Shown: one piece after another, positions 33,516-42,392 of the stretch
How positions within the stretch are numbered: the stretch's first letter is position 1
Layout of the letters: every line of letters starts with the position of its first letter
Origin: Streptomyces graminofaciens
Lineage (GTDB): Bacteria > Actinomycetota > Actinomycetes > Streptomycetales > Streptomycetaceae
Assembly: GCF_030294945.1 (NCBI RefSeq)
Contig: NZ_AP018448.1
Coordinates: forward strand, 6,664,001 to 6,728,000
Direction of reading: 5' to 3'
DNA: 64,000 nt
Notes under the pieces: generated by a model
Seen by the model: only the letters and a program-made list of their open reading frames with translations
What the model was told of the DNA's origin: nothing
Database searches by the model: none
Translations under genes and position numbers: made by a program

Positions 33516-34910
33516 ATGGCTGAACTTTTCGAGGAGGGCTCCGCCCCCACCGGGTCGCGGGGAACTGCGCGGGCAACCCAGGACGACTCGCGGTCGCCAT
33601 CGAGCTCTTCGGAGCTACGGCGGGACGGCGACACCCCGTCGTCAGAGCTCTCCGGCGGAACGATCTCCAGGCGCCGGCTCCTGGGCACGGCCGGGGCGAC
33701 CGGCCTGACTCTGGGCGCGGCGGGCGGCGCCGCCGGATACGCGGCGGCGTCCTCGTCCGACTCCTCCGGCTCCTCCTCGGACGTCACACCGGTGTCCTCC
33801 CTGGGTGCGGGGGAGGTCATGTTTCACGTGAAACATCAGCCCGGGATCACCACCCCGCTGCAGGCACGCGGCCACCTCGTCGCCTTCGACCTGGCGGCCG
33901 GTGCCGGGCGGAAGGAGGCGGCCGCCCTGCTGCGCCGCTGGTCGGAGACGGCCCGGCGGCTGATGGCCGGGGAGCCCTCCGCGCAGGACGACACGGGTAT
34001 CGCGCGCGACGCGGGACCTTCGTCGTTGACGGTCACCTTCGGCTTCGGCCACAGCTTCTTCGGCCGCACCGGCCTGGAGAAGCAGCGCCCGGACGCCCTG
34101 GACCCGCTGCCCGACTTCTCCTCCGACCATCTCGACAGAACGCGCAGCAACGGCGATCTGTGGGTGCAGATCGGTGCCGATGACGCCCTGGTCGCCTTCC
34201 ACGCCCTGCGCGCGATCCAGAAGGACGCGGGGAGCGCGGCCCGCGTCCGCTGGCAGATGAACGGCTTCAACCGGTCACCGGGTGCCACGGCCCACCCCAT
34301 GACGGCACGCAACCTGATGGGCCAGATCGACGGCACCCGCAACCCGAAGCCGACCGAGTCCGACTTCGACGAGCGGATCTTCGTGCCCGCCTCCGGCGGG
34401 TCCGGCGACCCGGAGTGGATGGCCAACGGTTCGTACGCCGTCGTACGACGTATCCGCATGCTCCTCGATGACTGGGATCAGCTGTCGCTGAAGCAGCAGG
34501 AGGACGTCATCGGCCGCCGGAAGTCGGACGGGGCGGCACTGAGCGGTGGCAGCGGGGCCACCGAGACGACCGAGATGGACCTGGAGAAGACAGGCTCGGA
34601 CGGCAAGCTCCTGGTCCCGATCAACGCTCACGCCCGGATCAGCCGCCCCGACCAGAACGGCGGCGCGGCCATGCTCCGCCGCCCGTTCTCCTTCCACGAC
34701 GGCATCGACAAGGACGGCATCCCGGACGCGGGCCTCCTCTTCGTCTGCTGGCAGACCGACCCGCTCCGCGGCTTCGTCACGGTCCAACGCAAGCTCGACC
34801 GCGGCGACGCCCTGTCCAAGTTCATCCGCCACGAGTCGAGCGGCCTCTTCGCGGTGCCGGGGGGCGCGGCGAAGGGTGGGTATGTGGGGCAGGGGTTGAT
34901 GGAGGGTTAG
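33516..34910 (+). CDS. dtpA: DtpA-type dye-decolorizing heme peroxidase, Tat-secreted (464 aa)
   Basis: Extracellular DyP-type peroxidase. A Ser/Asp-rich N-terminus precedes the Tat signal (SRRRLLGTAGATGLTLGAAGG, near residue 50). The DyP domain shows the distal Asp in GQIDGTRNPKPTESD, a distal Arg in RRPFSFHDG, and the proximal His probably in INAHARIS or the HDG segment. A perfect parS (33820-33835) is embedded in the coding region at residues ~102-107, coding FHVKH. The ATG 33516 is the first in-frame start after copCD. It belongs to the copper cluster. Confidence 0.9.
   Translation: MAELFEEGSAPTGSRGTARATQDDSRSPSSSSELRRDGDTPSSELSGGTISRRRLLGTAGATGLTLGAAGGAAGYAAASSSDSSGSSSDVTPVSSLGAGEVMFHVKHQPGITTPLQARGHLVAFDLAAGAGRKEAAALLRRWSETARRLMAGEPSAQDDTGIARDAGPSSLTVTFGFGHSFFGRTGLEKQRPDALDPLPDFSSDHLDRTRSNGDLWVQIGADDALVAFHALRAIQKDAGSAARVRWQMNGFNRSPGATAHPMTARNLMGQIDGTRNPKPTESDFDERIFVPASGGSGDPEWMANGSYAVVRRIRMLLDDWDQLSLKQQEDVIGRRKSDGAALSGGSGATETTEMDLEKTGSDGKLLVPINAHARISRPDQNGGAAMLRRPFSFHDGIDKDGIPDAGLLFVCWQTDPLRGFVTVQRKLDRGDALSKFIRHESSGLFAVPGGAAKGGYVGQGLMEG
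33820..33835. promoter_or_regulatory. Perfect parS site inside dtpA
   Basis: TGTTTCACGTGAAACA is an exact match to the ParB-binding parS sequence used for chromosome segregation. It lies in coding sequence for FHVKH. In streptomycetes parS sites cluster around oriC. Confidence 0.93.
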
Positions 34911-35105
34911 GGCCCTTCTGATGGATCTCCGTGGGAGAAGGAGCGGCGTTCGGTGCGTGCTCTCGGTGTGCCGGACGGAAGTCCTCGTAGCGGAGCTACT
35001 AGGGCTTCCGTCGGGTGCGGCGAGTGGGGGCACCTCCCACGCCCTTGAGGCAGTGGGGGAGCGTGCCGGGCGTCGCGACGCTGCGGAGATCCATCAGAAG
35101 GGCCC
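34910..35105. mobile_element. MITE-like element with perfect 22-bp terminal inverted repeats
   Basis: The ends at 34910-34931 and 35084-35105 are exact reverse complements of 22 bp, beginning GGGCCCTTCTGATGG. The middle contains nested stems: GACGGAAG (34974-34981) with CTTCCGTC (35005-35012), and GTAGC (34987-34991) with GCTAC (34995-34999). No coding frame of weight. No target duplication is obvious. The left end begins within the last base of the dtpA stop codon. Confidence 0.75.
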
Positions 35106-35162
35106 CAGGGCCTGTCGTCCGCACCTGTCCTGGCTGCGGGGCAATAGGTTCCGCTGGGGGGC

Positions 35163-35228
35163 CGGCACGGTGAGCGCAGCGGCACCTGCAAGCGCCGGTG
35201 AGCGAACCCTGCCCCCGCCCAGCAACAG
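35163..35228. repeat. Short dispersed repeat (copy 1 of 2)
   Basis: The sequence GCGCAGCGGCACCTGCAAGC with flanks closely resembles 39613-39680, with about 80 percent identity by eye. Both copies lie just right of a MITE-like element. The following 70 bp are made of two copies of GCGCAAGGGCGCC. Confidence 0.65.
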
Positions 35229-35371
35229 CCGCCGGGGCCGAGGAGGCGCAAGGGCGCCGCGCCGGGGGCCGAGGGAGGCGCAAGGGCGCCCCCAGGGCCG
35301 TACGTATCCCGCAGGGGTGGTGGATGCGAGACGCGTGCGCCGGGCGGCGTAGGGCCCATTAGGGTGAGGCC

Positions 35372-36307
35372 ATGCCAGCCAGCTACGTGTACCTCGGACC
35401 CGAGGGCACCTTCACCGAGGTCGCCCTGCGCACGCTGCCGGAGTCCGCGACCCGCGAGCTCGTCCCGATGGTGTCCGTGCCCGCCGCACTCGACGCCGTC
35501 CGCAACGGCGAGGCCGAAGCCGCGTTCGTACCGATCGAGAACTCCGTGGAGGGCGGCATCACGACCACGCTCGACGAGCTGGTCGCGGGCGCCCCGCTGA
35601 TGATCTACCGCGAGGTGCTCCTCTCGATCACCTTCGCACTGCTGGTCAGGCCGGGCACGAAGCTTTCGGAGATCAAGACGGTCACCGCGCACCCGGCCGC
35701 CCAGCCCCAGGTCCGCAACTGGATGAAGGCCAACCTGCCGCCCGACGTGGTCTGGGAGTCAGCCGCCTCGAACGCGGACGGCGCCCGACTCGTCCAGGAG
35801 GGCCGTTACGACGCCGCCTTCGCCGGTGAGTTCGCGGCGGCCCGGTACGGCCTGGAGCCCCTGGAGCGGGAGATCCACGACGCGGAGAACGCCCAGACCC
35901 GGTTCGTCCTGGTCGGCCGCCCCGCGCGTCCTGCGGCCCCGACCGGCGCCGACAAGACGTCCGTCGTCATCTGGCAGCGCGACGACCACCCCGGCGGACT
36001 GCGCGATCTCCTCGGCGAGTTCGCCGTCCGCGGCGTCAACCTGATGCTGCTGCAGTCCCGTCCGACCGGCGAGGGCATCGGCAACTACTGCTTCGCCATC
36101 GACGCCGAGGGCCACATCTCCGACCGCCGGGTGGCCGAGGCGCTGATGGGCCTCAAGCGCATCTGCCTCCAGGTGCGCTTCCTCGGCTCGTACCCGCGCG
36201 CCGACTCCGACGTCGCGGACGTCCGGCCCACATCGCCCGGCACCTCGGACGAGGAGTTCGTCGCGGCGGCGGACTGGGTGGCCCGCTGCCAGGACGGCCG
36301 GTTCTGA
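35372..36307 (+). CDS. pheA: Prephenate dehydratase (311 aa)
   Basis: Converts prephenate to phenylpyruvate for phenylalanine synthesis. The PDT domain starts YLGPEGTFTEVALR; motifs NSVEGGITTTLDEL and TRFVLVGRP are visible. A regulatory ACT domain follows (residues ~200-280) with GALRDLL-type and ESRP-type features (GGLRDLLGEFAVRGVNLMLLQSRPTGEG). There is no chorismate mutase part. The ATG fits the family start. It is followed by a DnaA-box-rich gap. Confidence 0.95.
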   Translation: MPASYVYLGPEGTFTEVALRTLPESATRELVPMVSVPAALDAVRNGEAEAAFVPIENSVEGGITTTLDELVAGAPLMIYREVLLSITFALLVRPGTKLSEIKTVTAHPAAQPQVRNWMKANLPPDVVWESAASNADGARLVQEGRYDAAFAGEFAAARYGLEPLEREIHDAENAQTRFVLVGRPARPAAPTGADKTSVVIWQRDDHPGGLRDLLGEFAVRGVNLMLLQSRPTGEGIGNYCFAIDAEGHISDRRVAEALMGLKRICLQVRFLGSYPRADSDVADVRPTSPGTSDEEFVAAADWVARCQDGRF

Positions 36308-36343
36308 GGACGGTCCCGGGACCGGCTTCGTGCCGGTTCTGAG

Positions 36344-36386
36344 GTCAGCGCTGGGTCAGCGCTGGGTCAGCGCTGGGTCAGCGCTG
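36344..36386. repeat. Four 11-bp tandem repeats GTCAGCGCTGG
   Basis: Exact copies start at 36344, 36355 and 36366; the fourth (36377-36386) differs in its last base. Each unit holds the palindrome CAGCGCTG. Confidence 0.92.
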
Positions 36387-36449
36387 CGGGCCGACCTGCG
36401 GGCCGACCTGCCGACTGGTCTGCGGGCCGGTCCTACCTGCCTATTTTCT

Positions 36450-36760
36450 TCATCCACAGAAGTTATCCACAGGTACCCTTCTCGACCTGGGGACAAGTCG
36501 ACAACGCAGCATCAATCGGTCGACAAATCCCCTTCCAGGACCCCCTCTGTCCACAGGGTGTTACGTCACCCTTCGTCTACCCGTTTCCCCTGCTCCACCC
36601 TTTGGGGCGACCTTTTTCCACTCGAAAGTGGGAATGAAGATGGTTTGAACCGCAAATTTCCCGTTCCGCGCAACCCTCTCGGAATGACCACTCCCACAGT
36701 CCACAGATCTTTCGCACAGCCTGTGGATAACTTTCCGGCACCGTGGATCCCTGTGGACGG
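36450..36760. promoter_or_regulatory. Cluster of DnaA-box-like sites between pheA and serS
   Basis: Perfect TTATCCACA sites lie at 36463-36471 and, on the other strand, 36722-36730 (TGTGGATAA). One-mismatch sites lie at 36450-36458 (TCATCCACA) and 36547-36555 (CTGTCCACA). Two-mismatch sites lie at 36697-36705 and 36752-36760. Such groups outside oriC can titrate DnaA or regulate neighbouring genes. Confidence 0.6.
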
Positions 36761-36962
36761 CGAGACCCCAAGTCCCGTTCTCCACAAGGGAGTCGAGTCA
36801 ACCAGAGGCGGCACGCATGCCCCCTTTCAGGGAGGCGGGCACCATTTCATTGACTTTCGCCGCCCGAGTCGAAGCAGTCGACATTTAGTTCAAATCACTA
36901 CAGAAGAGGCGCAGGGCGAATACAAGTCGTGGGCCGGAACCGCGCACCGGTAGCCTTGAGGG

Positions 36963-38240
36963 GTGATTGACCTTCGCCTGCTTCGTGAGGACCCCGACCG
37001 TGTGCGCGCCTCCCAGCGCGCCCGTGGAGAGGACGTCGCGCTCGTCGACTCCCTCCTGTCTGCCGACGAGCGGCGCAGGTCCTCCGGCGTCCGCTTCGAC
37101 GAGCTGCGCGCCGAACAGAAGTCGCTCGGCAAGCTGATCCCCAAGGCCTCGGGTGACGAGAAGGCCGAGCTGCTGAAGAAGGCGAGCCAGCTCGCCGCCG
37201 ACGTCAAGGTCGCCGACGCCGAGCGCGACGCGGCCGACGCCGAGACCCAGGAGCTCCTCCTCCAGCTCGGCAACCTCGTGCACCCGGACGTCCCGGTCGG
37301 CGGCGAGGAGGACTTCGTCACGCTGGAGACGCACGGCGAGATCCGTGACTTCACGGCCGAGGGCTTCGAGCCGAAGGACCACCTGGAGCTCGGCACGATC
37401 CTCGGCGCCATCGACACCGAGCGCGGCGCCAAGGTCTCCGGCTCGCGCTTCTACTTCCTGACGGGCGTCGGCGCCCTCCTCGAACTCGCCCTGGTCAACG
37501 CGGCGATCGCCCAGGCCACCGCGGCCGGCTTCACCCCGATGCTGACCCCGGCGCTGGTCCGCCCGCAGTCCATGGCCGGCACGGGCTTCCTCGGCCAGGC
37601 CGCCCAGGACGTCTACCACCTCGACAAGGACGACCTGTACCTGGTCGGCACCTCCGAGGTCGCCCTGGCGGCGTACCACATGGACGAGATCATCGACGCC
37701 GACCGCCTCCCCCTGCGCTACGCGGGCTTCTCCCCCTGCTTCCGCCGCGAAGCCGGTTCGCACGGCAAGGACACCCGGGGGATCTTCCGCGTCCACCAGT
37801 TCGACAAGGTCGAGATGTTCTCGTACGTCGCCCCGGAGGACTCGCAGGCCGAGCACCAGCGCCTGCTGGACTGGGAGAAGCAGTGGCTGACGTCGCTGGA
37901 ACTGCCGTTCCGGGTCATCGACGTCGCCTCCGCCGACCTCGGCTCCTCGGCCTCGCGCAAGTTCGACTGCGAGGCGTGGATCCCGACCCAGGGCAAGTAC
38001 CGCGAGCTGACCTCGACCTCGGACTGCACCGAGTTCCAGTCCCGCCGCCTGTCGATCCGCGTCCGTGACGGCAAGCAGGTCAAGCCGCTCGCGACGCTCA
38101 ACGGCACGCTGTGCGCCGTCCCGCGCACGATCGTGGCAATCCTGGAGAACCACCAGCAGGCCGACGGCTCCGTCCGTGTCCCCGAGATCCTGCGCCCGTA
38201 CCTGGGCGGCCGAGAGGTCCTGGAGCCGGTAGCCAAGTGA
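36963..38240 (+). CDS. serS: Seryl-tRNA synthetase (425 aa)
   Basis: Class II synthetase charging tRNA-Ser, two genes of which are in this window. The N-terminal coiled-coil arm (residues ~1-110, [23 protein letters not shown]...) is followed by the catalytic core with motif 2 ([29 protein letters not shown]) and motif 3 ([20 protein letters not shown]). GTG 36963 fits the family start. The last four bases overlap the start of the HAD gene (GTGA), so the two are translationally coupled. Confidence 0.97.
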   Translation: MIDLRLLREDPDRVRASQRARGEDVALVDSLLSADERRRSSGVRFDELRAEQKSLGKLIPKASGDEKAELLKKASQLAADVKVADAERDAADAETQELLLQLGNLVHPDVPVGGEEDFVTLETHGEIRDFTAEGFEPKDHLELGTILGAIDTERGAKVSGSRFYFLTGVGALLELALVNAAIAQATAAGFTPMLTPALVRPQSMAGTGFLGQAAQDVYHLDKDDLYLVGTSEVALAAYHMDEIIDADRLPLRYAGFSPCFRREAGSHGKDTRGIFRVHQFDKVEMFSYVAPEDSQAEHQRLLDWEKQWLTSLELPFRVIDVASADLGSSASRKFDCEAWIPTQGKYRELTSTSDCTEFQSRRLSIRVRDGKQVKPLATLNGTLCAVPRTIVAILENHQQADGSVRVPEILRPYLGGREVLEPVAK

Positions 38241-39100
38241 CCGAAGCGGCTGCCGCCGAGGGTTCCGCGGACTGCTCGGCATCCACGGAACCCTCTGGCT
38301 TCCCGTACAAGCTGATCGCGACCGACCTCGACGGAACGCTCCTGCGCTCCGACGAGTCGGTTTCGCAGCGCACCCGTGAGGCGCTCGCCGCGGCCACCGC
38401 GGCGGGCGCCGCCCACCTCGTCGTCACCGGCCGTGCCGTCCCCTGGACCCGGCACATCCTCGACGACCTCGGCTACCAGGGCCTCGCGGTCTGCGGCCAG
38501 GGGGCACAGCTGTACGACGCCGGGGAGAACCGTCTGCTCACCTCGGTGACCCTGGACCGGCAGCTCGCCGCGGTGGCTCTCGCCAAGATCGAGGCGGAGG
38601 TCGGCCCGCTGTTCCTGGCCGCGAGCCGCGCGGGCCTGGAGGGCGAGATACTGGTGGGCCCCGGCTACGCCCTGCACGGCTCGTTGCCGACCACCCCGCT
38701 CACGGACGTGTCCGACCTCTGGGCGGCCCCGTTGAACAAGATCTACATACAGCACCCCACCCTGACCACCGACGAACTCGCCGAGGCCTCCCGCCGGGCC
38801 GCCGGCGGCTTCGTCACGGTCGCCATGGCCGGGGAGGGCATCGTCGAACTCCTTCCCCTCGGCCTCACCAAGGCCACCGGCCTCCGCCTGGCCGCCCGCC
38901 GCCTCGGCGCGAAGCGCGCCGACACCATCGCCTTCGGCGACATGCCCAACGACATCCCCATGTTCACCTGGTCCGCCCACGGCGTAGCCATGTCCAACGC
39001 CCACAAGGACCTCAAGTCCGTTGCCGACGAGATCACTTCCTCGAACGAGGAAGACGGCATCGCAGCGATACTGGAACGCCTGCTGCCCGGGGCCGAGTAG
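38237..39100 (+). CDS. HAD-superfamily Cof-type phosphatase (287 aa)
   Basis: Cof-type HAD hydrolase dephosphorylating an unknown small molecule. The first DxD motif is ATDLDGTLL, motif II VVTGRA, and the last motif [11 protein letters not shown]. An N-terminal stretch of ~20 residues is Ala/Glu/Ser-rich. The GTG overlaps the serS stop by four bases. A second HAD gene of the same type lies at 51044. Confidence 0.92.
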   Translation: MTEAAAAEGSADCSASTEPSGFPYKLIATDLDGTLLRSDESVSQRTREALAAATAAGAAHLVVTGRAVPWTRHILDDLGYQGLAVCGQGAQLYDAGENRLLTSVTLDRQLAAVALAKIEAEVGPLFLAASRAGLEGEILVGPGYALHGSLPTTPLTDVSDLWAAPLNKIYIQHPTLTTDELAEASRRAAGGFVTVAMAGEGIVELLPLGLTKATGLRLAARRLGAKRADTIAFGDMPNDIPMFTWSAHGVAMSNAHKDLKSVADEITSSNEEDGIAAILERLLPGAE

Positions 39101-39339
39101 ACCTTCGGCGGCTGAACACAACTGCGGGACCCGCTCGTGCCCAAGGGGACCACGAGCGCAGCGCCCACCCCAGAGACAGTCCCCGCCCCGGCTGGGGTGG
39201 ACACCAGAGCGGGCAAGGCCGCCCGCCCCAATCCCAACAGCCCACCCTGTGGAGGCGAAGCCCGCCTGCCATAGCTGCAGGCAGCCACGCCGCTGAAGAC
39301 GGCAACCTGCCCGCCACCACCGCAGGGCAAATCGTGCCG

Positions 39340-39610
39340 CTAGGGCCTGTCTGACCATTCCCGGCGTCGCCCGGAGGCCGGCCTCGCGCCCGCCGCGTTG
39401 GGGGGGACCACCCGCCCTCGCGCCCGCCGCGATGGGGGGCACCGCCCGCTCAAGCGAAGTCGAGAGTGGGGGAGGCTGTGTCCGGTAGGTGCGTGTTCGC
39501 GGCATGCCAGGCCTAGACCCTCGTACCGGACGTACTTGGGTCCGCGCCCGGTACGGCGAGAGGGCGTGCATGGCGTCGCGGGGCAGACGGGAATGTCAGG
39601 CAGGCCCTAG
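39340..39610. mobile_element. MITE-like element with ~23-bp imperfect terminal inverted repeats
   Basis: Ends at 39340-39363 (starting CTAGGGCCTG) and 39588-39610 (ending CAGGCCCTAG) are reverse complements with two differences. The interior resembles the element at 34910-35105 in plan: a GC-rich left part and a nested stem (GTACCGG 39523-39529 with CCGGTAC 39548-39554). No coding frame. Possibly a nonautonomous transposable element. No target duplication was seen. Confidence 0.7.
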
Positions 39611-39612
39611 GG

Positions 39613-39680
39613 GCGGCACGGGTGGGCGCAGCGGTACCCGGCAAGCGCCGGTGAGCGACACCCAACCACGCCCAGCCACA
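39613..39680. repeat. Short dispersed repeat (copy 2 of 2)
   Basis: Similar to 35163-35228: GGCGCAGCGGTACCCGGCAA, then AGCGCCGGTGAGCGA and CGCCCAGCCACAGC. In both places it follows a MITE-like element. Confidence 0.65.
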
Positions 39681-39827
39681 GCACCAGGCATGCTCTCCGA
39701 CGCCCCCTAACCCGACACCAACTCCCGGGCGGCCACTCCCAAGACGCCCTGTCCAGCACAACCCCGGGCCCTTCCCGCACAAACCCCAGCCCCAGAACCC
39801 GGCCAGGTCACAGCGACAGCGAAACGG

Positions 39828-39915
<88 letters not shown>

Positions 39916-40202
39916 GGGTGGGCGGCCCACGCGAAACGAATCGCGTGCTCGAAGCGGCCGCCCCGGGCAACTCCCCGCAGGGGCGGGCTGAACGGAGGGG
40001 TAACTACTCCGAAGACCGCCGCGGGCTGCCCTGAAGGAAACTCGACGTACTGCGACTGACGAGCATCGCCGAGCTCCTCTCCCAGTACGTGGCGCCGGCT
40101 CGACCCGGCGTCATGGACATCACCACTGTGCCCGTACGCCAAGCCGCACGCCACCGAATATCCACCGCCCCGGGGCACTGAGCAGCAGCTACGCATCCGC
40201 GC

Positions 40203-40472
40203 CTACCGGCGCCGCCACTTGCGCCGCCGCGCCTTGCTGAAGAACCACCCGGCGGGCGGCTCGTCCGACCGCCAGGGCTGCGGGTCGGGGGCCTGCTCTC
40301 GCCAGCGCGCCGCGAGCATCCGGGCCCGTGCCGACGGCTCGGCCGTCTCCGCGGCCCCTATGAAGTCCTCGTCCAGCACGATGTCGTCCCAGACGTCCTC
40401 GCCTTCGGCCCCGGCCCCGCCCGCACGACCGGTCGCCGCCTGCGCCTCGCCGTTCAGTTCCTCGGCTGCCAT
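40203..40472 (-). CDS. Small hypothetical protein (89 aa)
   Basis: Acidic in the middle (EGEDVWDDIVLDEDFIGAAETAEPSA), then a conserved-looking block ARARMLAARWREQAPDPQPWRSDEP and a basic end (SKARRRKWRRR). It resembles small proteins of unknown function conserved beside ABC transporter genes in streptomycetes. ATG 40472 gives the expected length. No signal peptide or membrane helix. Confidence 0.65.
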   Translation of the reverse strand: MAAEELNGEAQAATGRAGGAGAEGEDVWDDIVLDEDFIGAAETAEPSARARMLAARWREQAPDPQPWRSDEPPAGWFFSKARRRKWRRR

Positions 40473-40750
40473 CCCCGTCCTCCTGCCTCCCGGCCACCCC
40501 TTCTGGCTGCGTATCAGCTCGGCCCAGTGTGCCTGGGCTTACGTGAAACCCTCGTCAAGATCACGAAGGCTCCACCTCTCCGCTCCCGGGCGCGAAGCCC
40601 GAAACCGAACACCTCGGGAGCCACGCGCCTGACGAGGCGCGGGCCCCTGCGCCGTGTCCCTCCCGAACCGTGCCCCTCCCGAGCCGTGCCGCACGCCGGA
40701 ACCCCTGCAGCTCGCACGCCGGGAGGCGGCACACACCTCGGAGGGGCCGG

Positions 40751-41470
40751 TCACTCCTCCCCGGCCAGCTTCAGCGTCCGGAGCTTCTGGCCCGCGTACC
40801 AGGTCGTGCCCACCGTGACCGCCGTCAGCAGGATCACCGCGGTCGGCAGCCCCACGTCCGAGGTCACGAGGTCGCCGTCGGTGACCTTGTGGGCCACGGC
40901 GAGCGCCCACTGCTGGACGCTGAGCGTGCGCGCGCCGTCCACCAGGGACCCGAAGAGGGACTCCCAGACCAGCGCGTAGACGAGCCCGAAGACGACCGCG
41001 TGCCGGGTCACCGTCCCGAGGAGCAGGAACATCGCCGCGTACGCGATCGACGCGACCAACGCCGCCACCGTGTAGGCGACCGCTATCTGCTGTCCGTTGC
41101 CGTTGAGGATCAGGCCCGCGACGAACGTCGGTATCGCTGAGAACACCATGGTCACCGCGATGGCCACAATGAGCTTGGTGACGATGATGGTCGGCCGTTT
41201 CACCGGCTTGGCCAGCAGATACACCACCGAGCCGTCGTCGATCTCCGGCCCTATGGCGCCCGTGCCCGCGATGACACCGATGATCGGCACCATCGTGGCC
41301 AGCGCGAACCCGCCGAGGAGGTCCACGGCCACCTGGTCGTCGGCGCCGCTGAGGCTGCGCACGGCCGCGGAGATCACGATCAGCAGGACGGGCAGCGCAC
41401 CGAGGATGAGCGCCCGGCGGCGGCCTAGCAGGGCCCGATAGGTGAGCCGGGCGACTGTGGGGTCATACAT
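40751..41470 (-). CDS. ABC-2 type transporter permease (239 aa)
   Basis: Integral membrane permease of the ABC-2 family with five or six helices (ALPVLLIVISAAVRSL, LLGGFALATMVPIIGVIAGTGAIG, LIVAIAVTMVFSAIPTFVAGLIL, YTVAALVASIAYAAMFLLLG, FGLVYALVWESLFG and VILLTAVTVGTTWYAGQ). The gene lies 10 bp after the ATPase gene 41481-42392 and forms one half-transporter with it. The substrate is unknown. Confidence 0.88.
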   Translation of the reverse strand: MYDPTVARLTYRALLGRRRALILGALPVLLIVISAAVRSLSGADDQVAVDLLGGFALATMVPIIGVIAGTGAIGPEIDDGSVVYLLAKPVKRPTIIVTKLIVAIAVTMVFSAIPTFVAGLILNGNGQQIAVAYTVAALVASIAYAAMFLLLGTVTRHAVVFGLVYALVWESLFGSLVDGARTLSVQQWALAVAHKVTDGDLVTSDVGLPTAVILLTAVTVGTTWYAGQKLRTLKLAGEE

Positions 41471-41480
41471 CTTCGGCCTC

Positions 41481-42392
41481 CTACGCCGCGACCAGATACG
41501 AGAAGACGGACTCGAGGGACTCGTCCGACGGCGAGACCGTGAGCAGACGGATGCCGTGGTCCCTGGCCACCTTCGGCAGCAGGGTGGTGAAGCGGCCGAA
41601 GTCGACGGCCTGGATGCGCAACGCGCCCTCGGCCAGGTCCACTTCGATGCCGGCCGTCGACGGGTCCGCTATCAGCGCGGCGGCCAGGGCCCGGTCGTCG
41701 CTGGATCGCACCAGGTAACGGTGCGGACGGTCGGTCATCAGCCGGCGGATGCGCCGGAAGTCACCGCTCGCCGCGTGCCGCCCGGCGACGATCACCTCGA
41801 TATGGGCGGCCAACTGCTCGACCTCTTCGAGGATGTGGGACGAGAACAGCACCGTGCGGCCCTCGTCTCCCATGCGCCGCAGCAGGTCCATGAGCTGCAT
41901 GCGCTGACGCGGGTCCATGCCGTTGAAGGGCTCGTCCAGCAGCAGCAGCGACGGCTCGTGCACCAGGGCACTCGCCATCTTCACACGCTGGCGCATGCCC
42001 TTGGAGTACGTCGCGATCTTGCGGTCCTGCGCGTACTCCATCTCGACCGTGGCGAGCGCGCGTTGCGCGGCCACCGCCCCGAGTCCGTGCAACTCGGCGT
42101 TGGCGACGACGAATTCGCGGCCCGTGAGGAAGTCGTACATCGCCTCGCGCTCGGGGACGATGCCGATGTGCTTGTAGATCTGCTCGTTGCGCCACACCGG
42201 CTGGCCGTCGAGCGTGACCGTGCCCGTGGAGGGGGCGAGGAAGCCGCCCATCATGTTGATGAGGGTGGACTTCCCGGCGCCGTTCGGGCCGAGCAGGCCG
42301 GTGACGCCGGGGCCGATCGTCATCGTGATGTCGTTGACCGCCACCACGTTGCCGAACCAGCGCGAGACGTGGTCGATGTTGAGCGTGGTCAC
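41481..42392 (-). CDS. ABC transporter ATP-binding protein (303 aa)
   Basis: Nucleotide-binding subunit. Walker A is GPNGAGKST, signature YSKGMRQRVKMA (in place of LSGGQ), Walker B LLLLDEP, and the H-loop is SSHI. The GTG at 42392 overlaps the stop of the permease gene 42389-43321 by four bases. It pairs with both flanking permeases in a four-gene exporter set. Confidence 0.92.
   Translation of the reverse strand: MTTLNIDHVSRWFGNVVAVNDITMTIGPGVTGLLGPNGAGKSTLINMMGGFLAPSTGTVTLDGQPVWRNEQIYKHIGIVPEREAMYDFLTGREFVVANAELHGLGAVAAQRALATVEMEYAQDRKIATYSKGMRQRVKMASALVHEPSLLLLDEPFNGMDPRQRMQLMDLLRRMGDEGRTVLFSSHILEEVEQLAAHIEVIVAGRHAASGDFRRIRRLMTDRPHRYLVRSSDDRALAAALIADPSTAGIEVDLAEGALRIQAVDFGRFTTLLPKVARDHGIRLLTVSPSDESLESVFSYLVAA

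Larger units (their letters stand above)
36308..36962. other. Gene gap of 655 bp between pheA and serS
   Basis: No protein gene. It holds an 11-bp tandem repeat, a group of DnaA-box-like sequences and the serS start region. It is clearly less GC-rich than the genes on both sides. TAGCCT, 5 bases before the serS GTG, could be a -10 box of a leaderless or near-leaderless transcript. Confidence 0.7.
39101..39827. other. Gene gap of 727 bp with MITE-like element
   Basis: No gene. It contains the MITE-like element at 39340-39610 and a dispersed repeat after it. The first 240 bp hold several short inverted repeats but nothing recognisable. Confidence 0.5.

Noticed and set aside
40531..40549. Degenerate parS-like half-site near 40541 (ACGTGAAAC)
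   Set aside because: Only one half matches; the left half differs at most positions.
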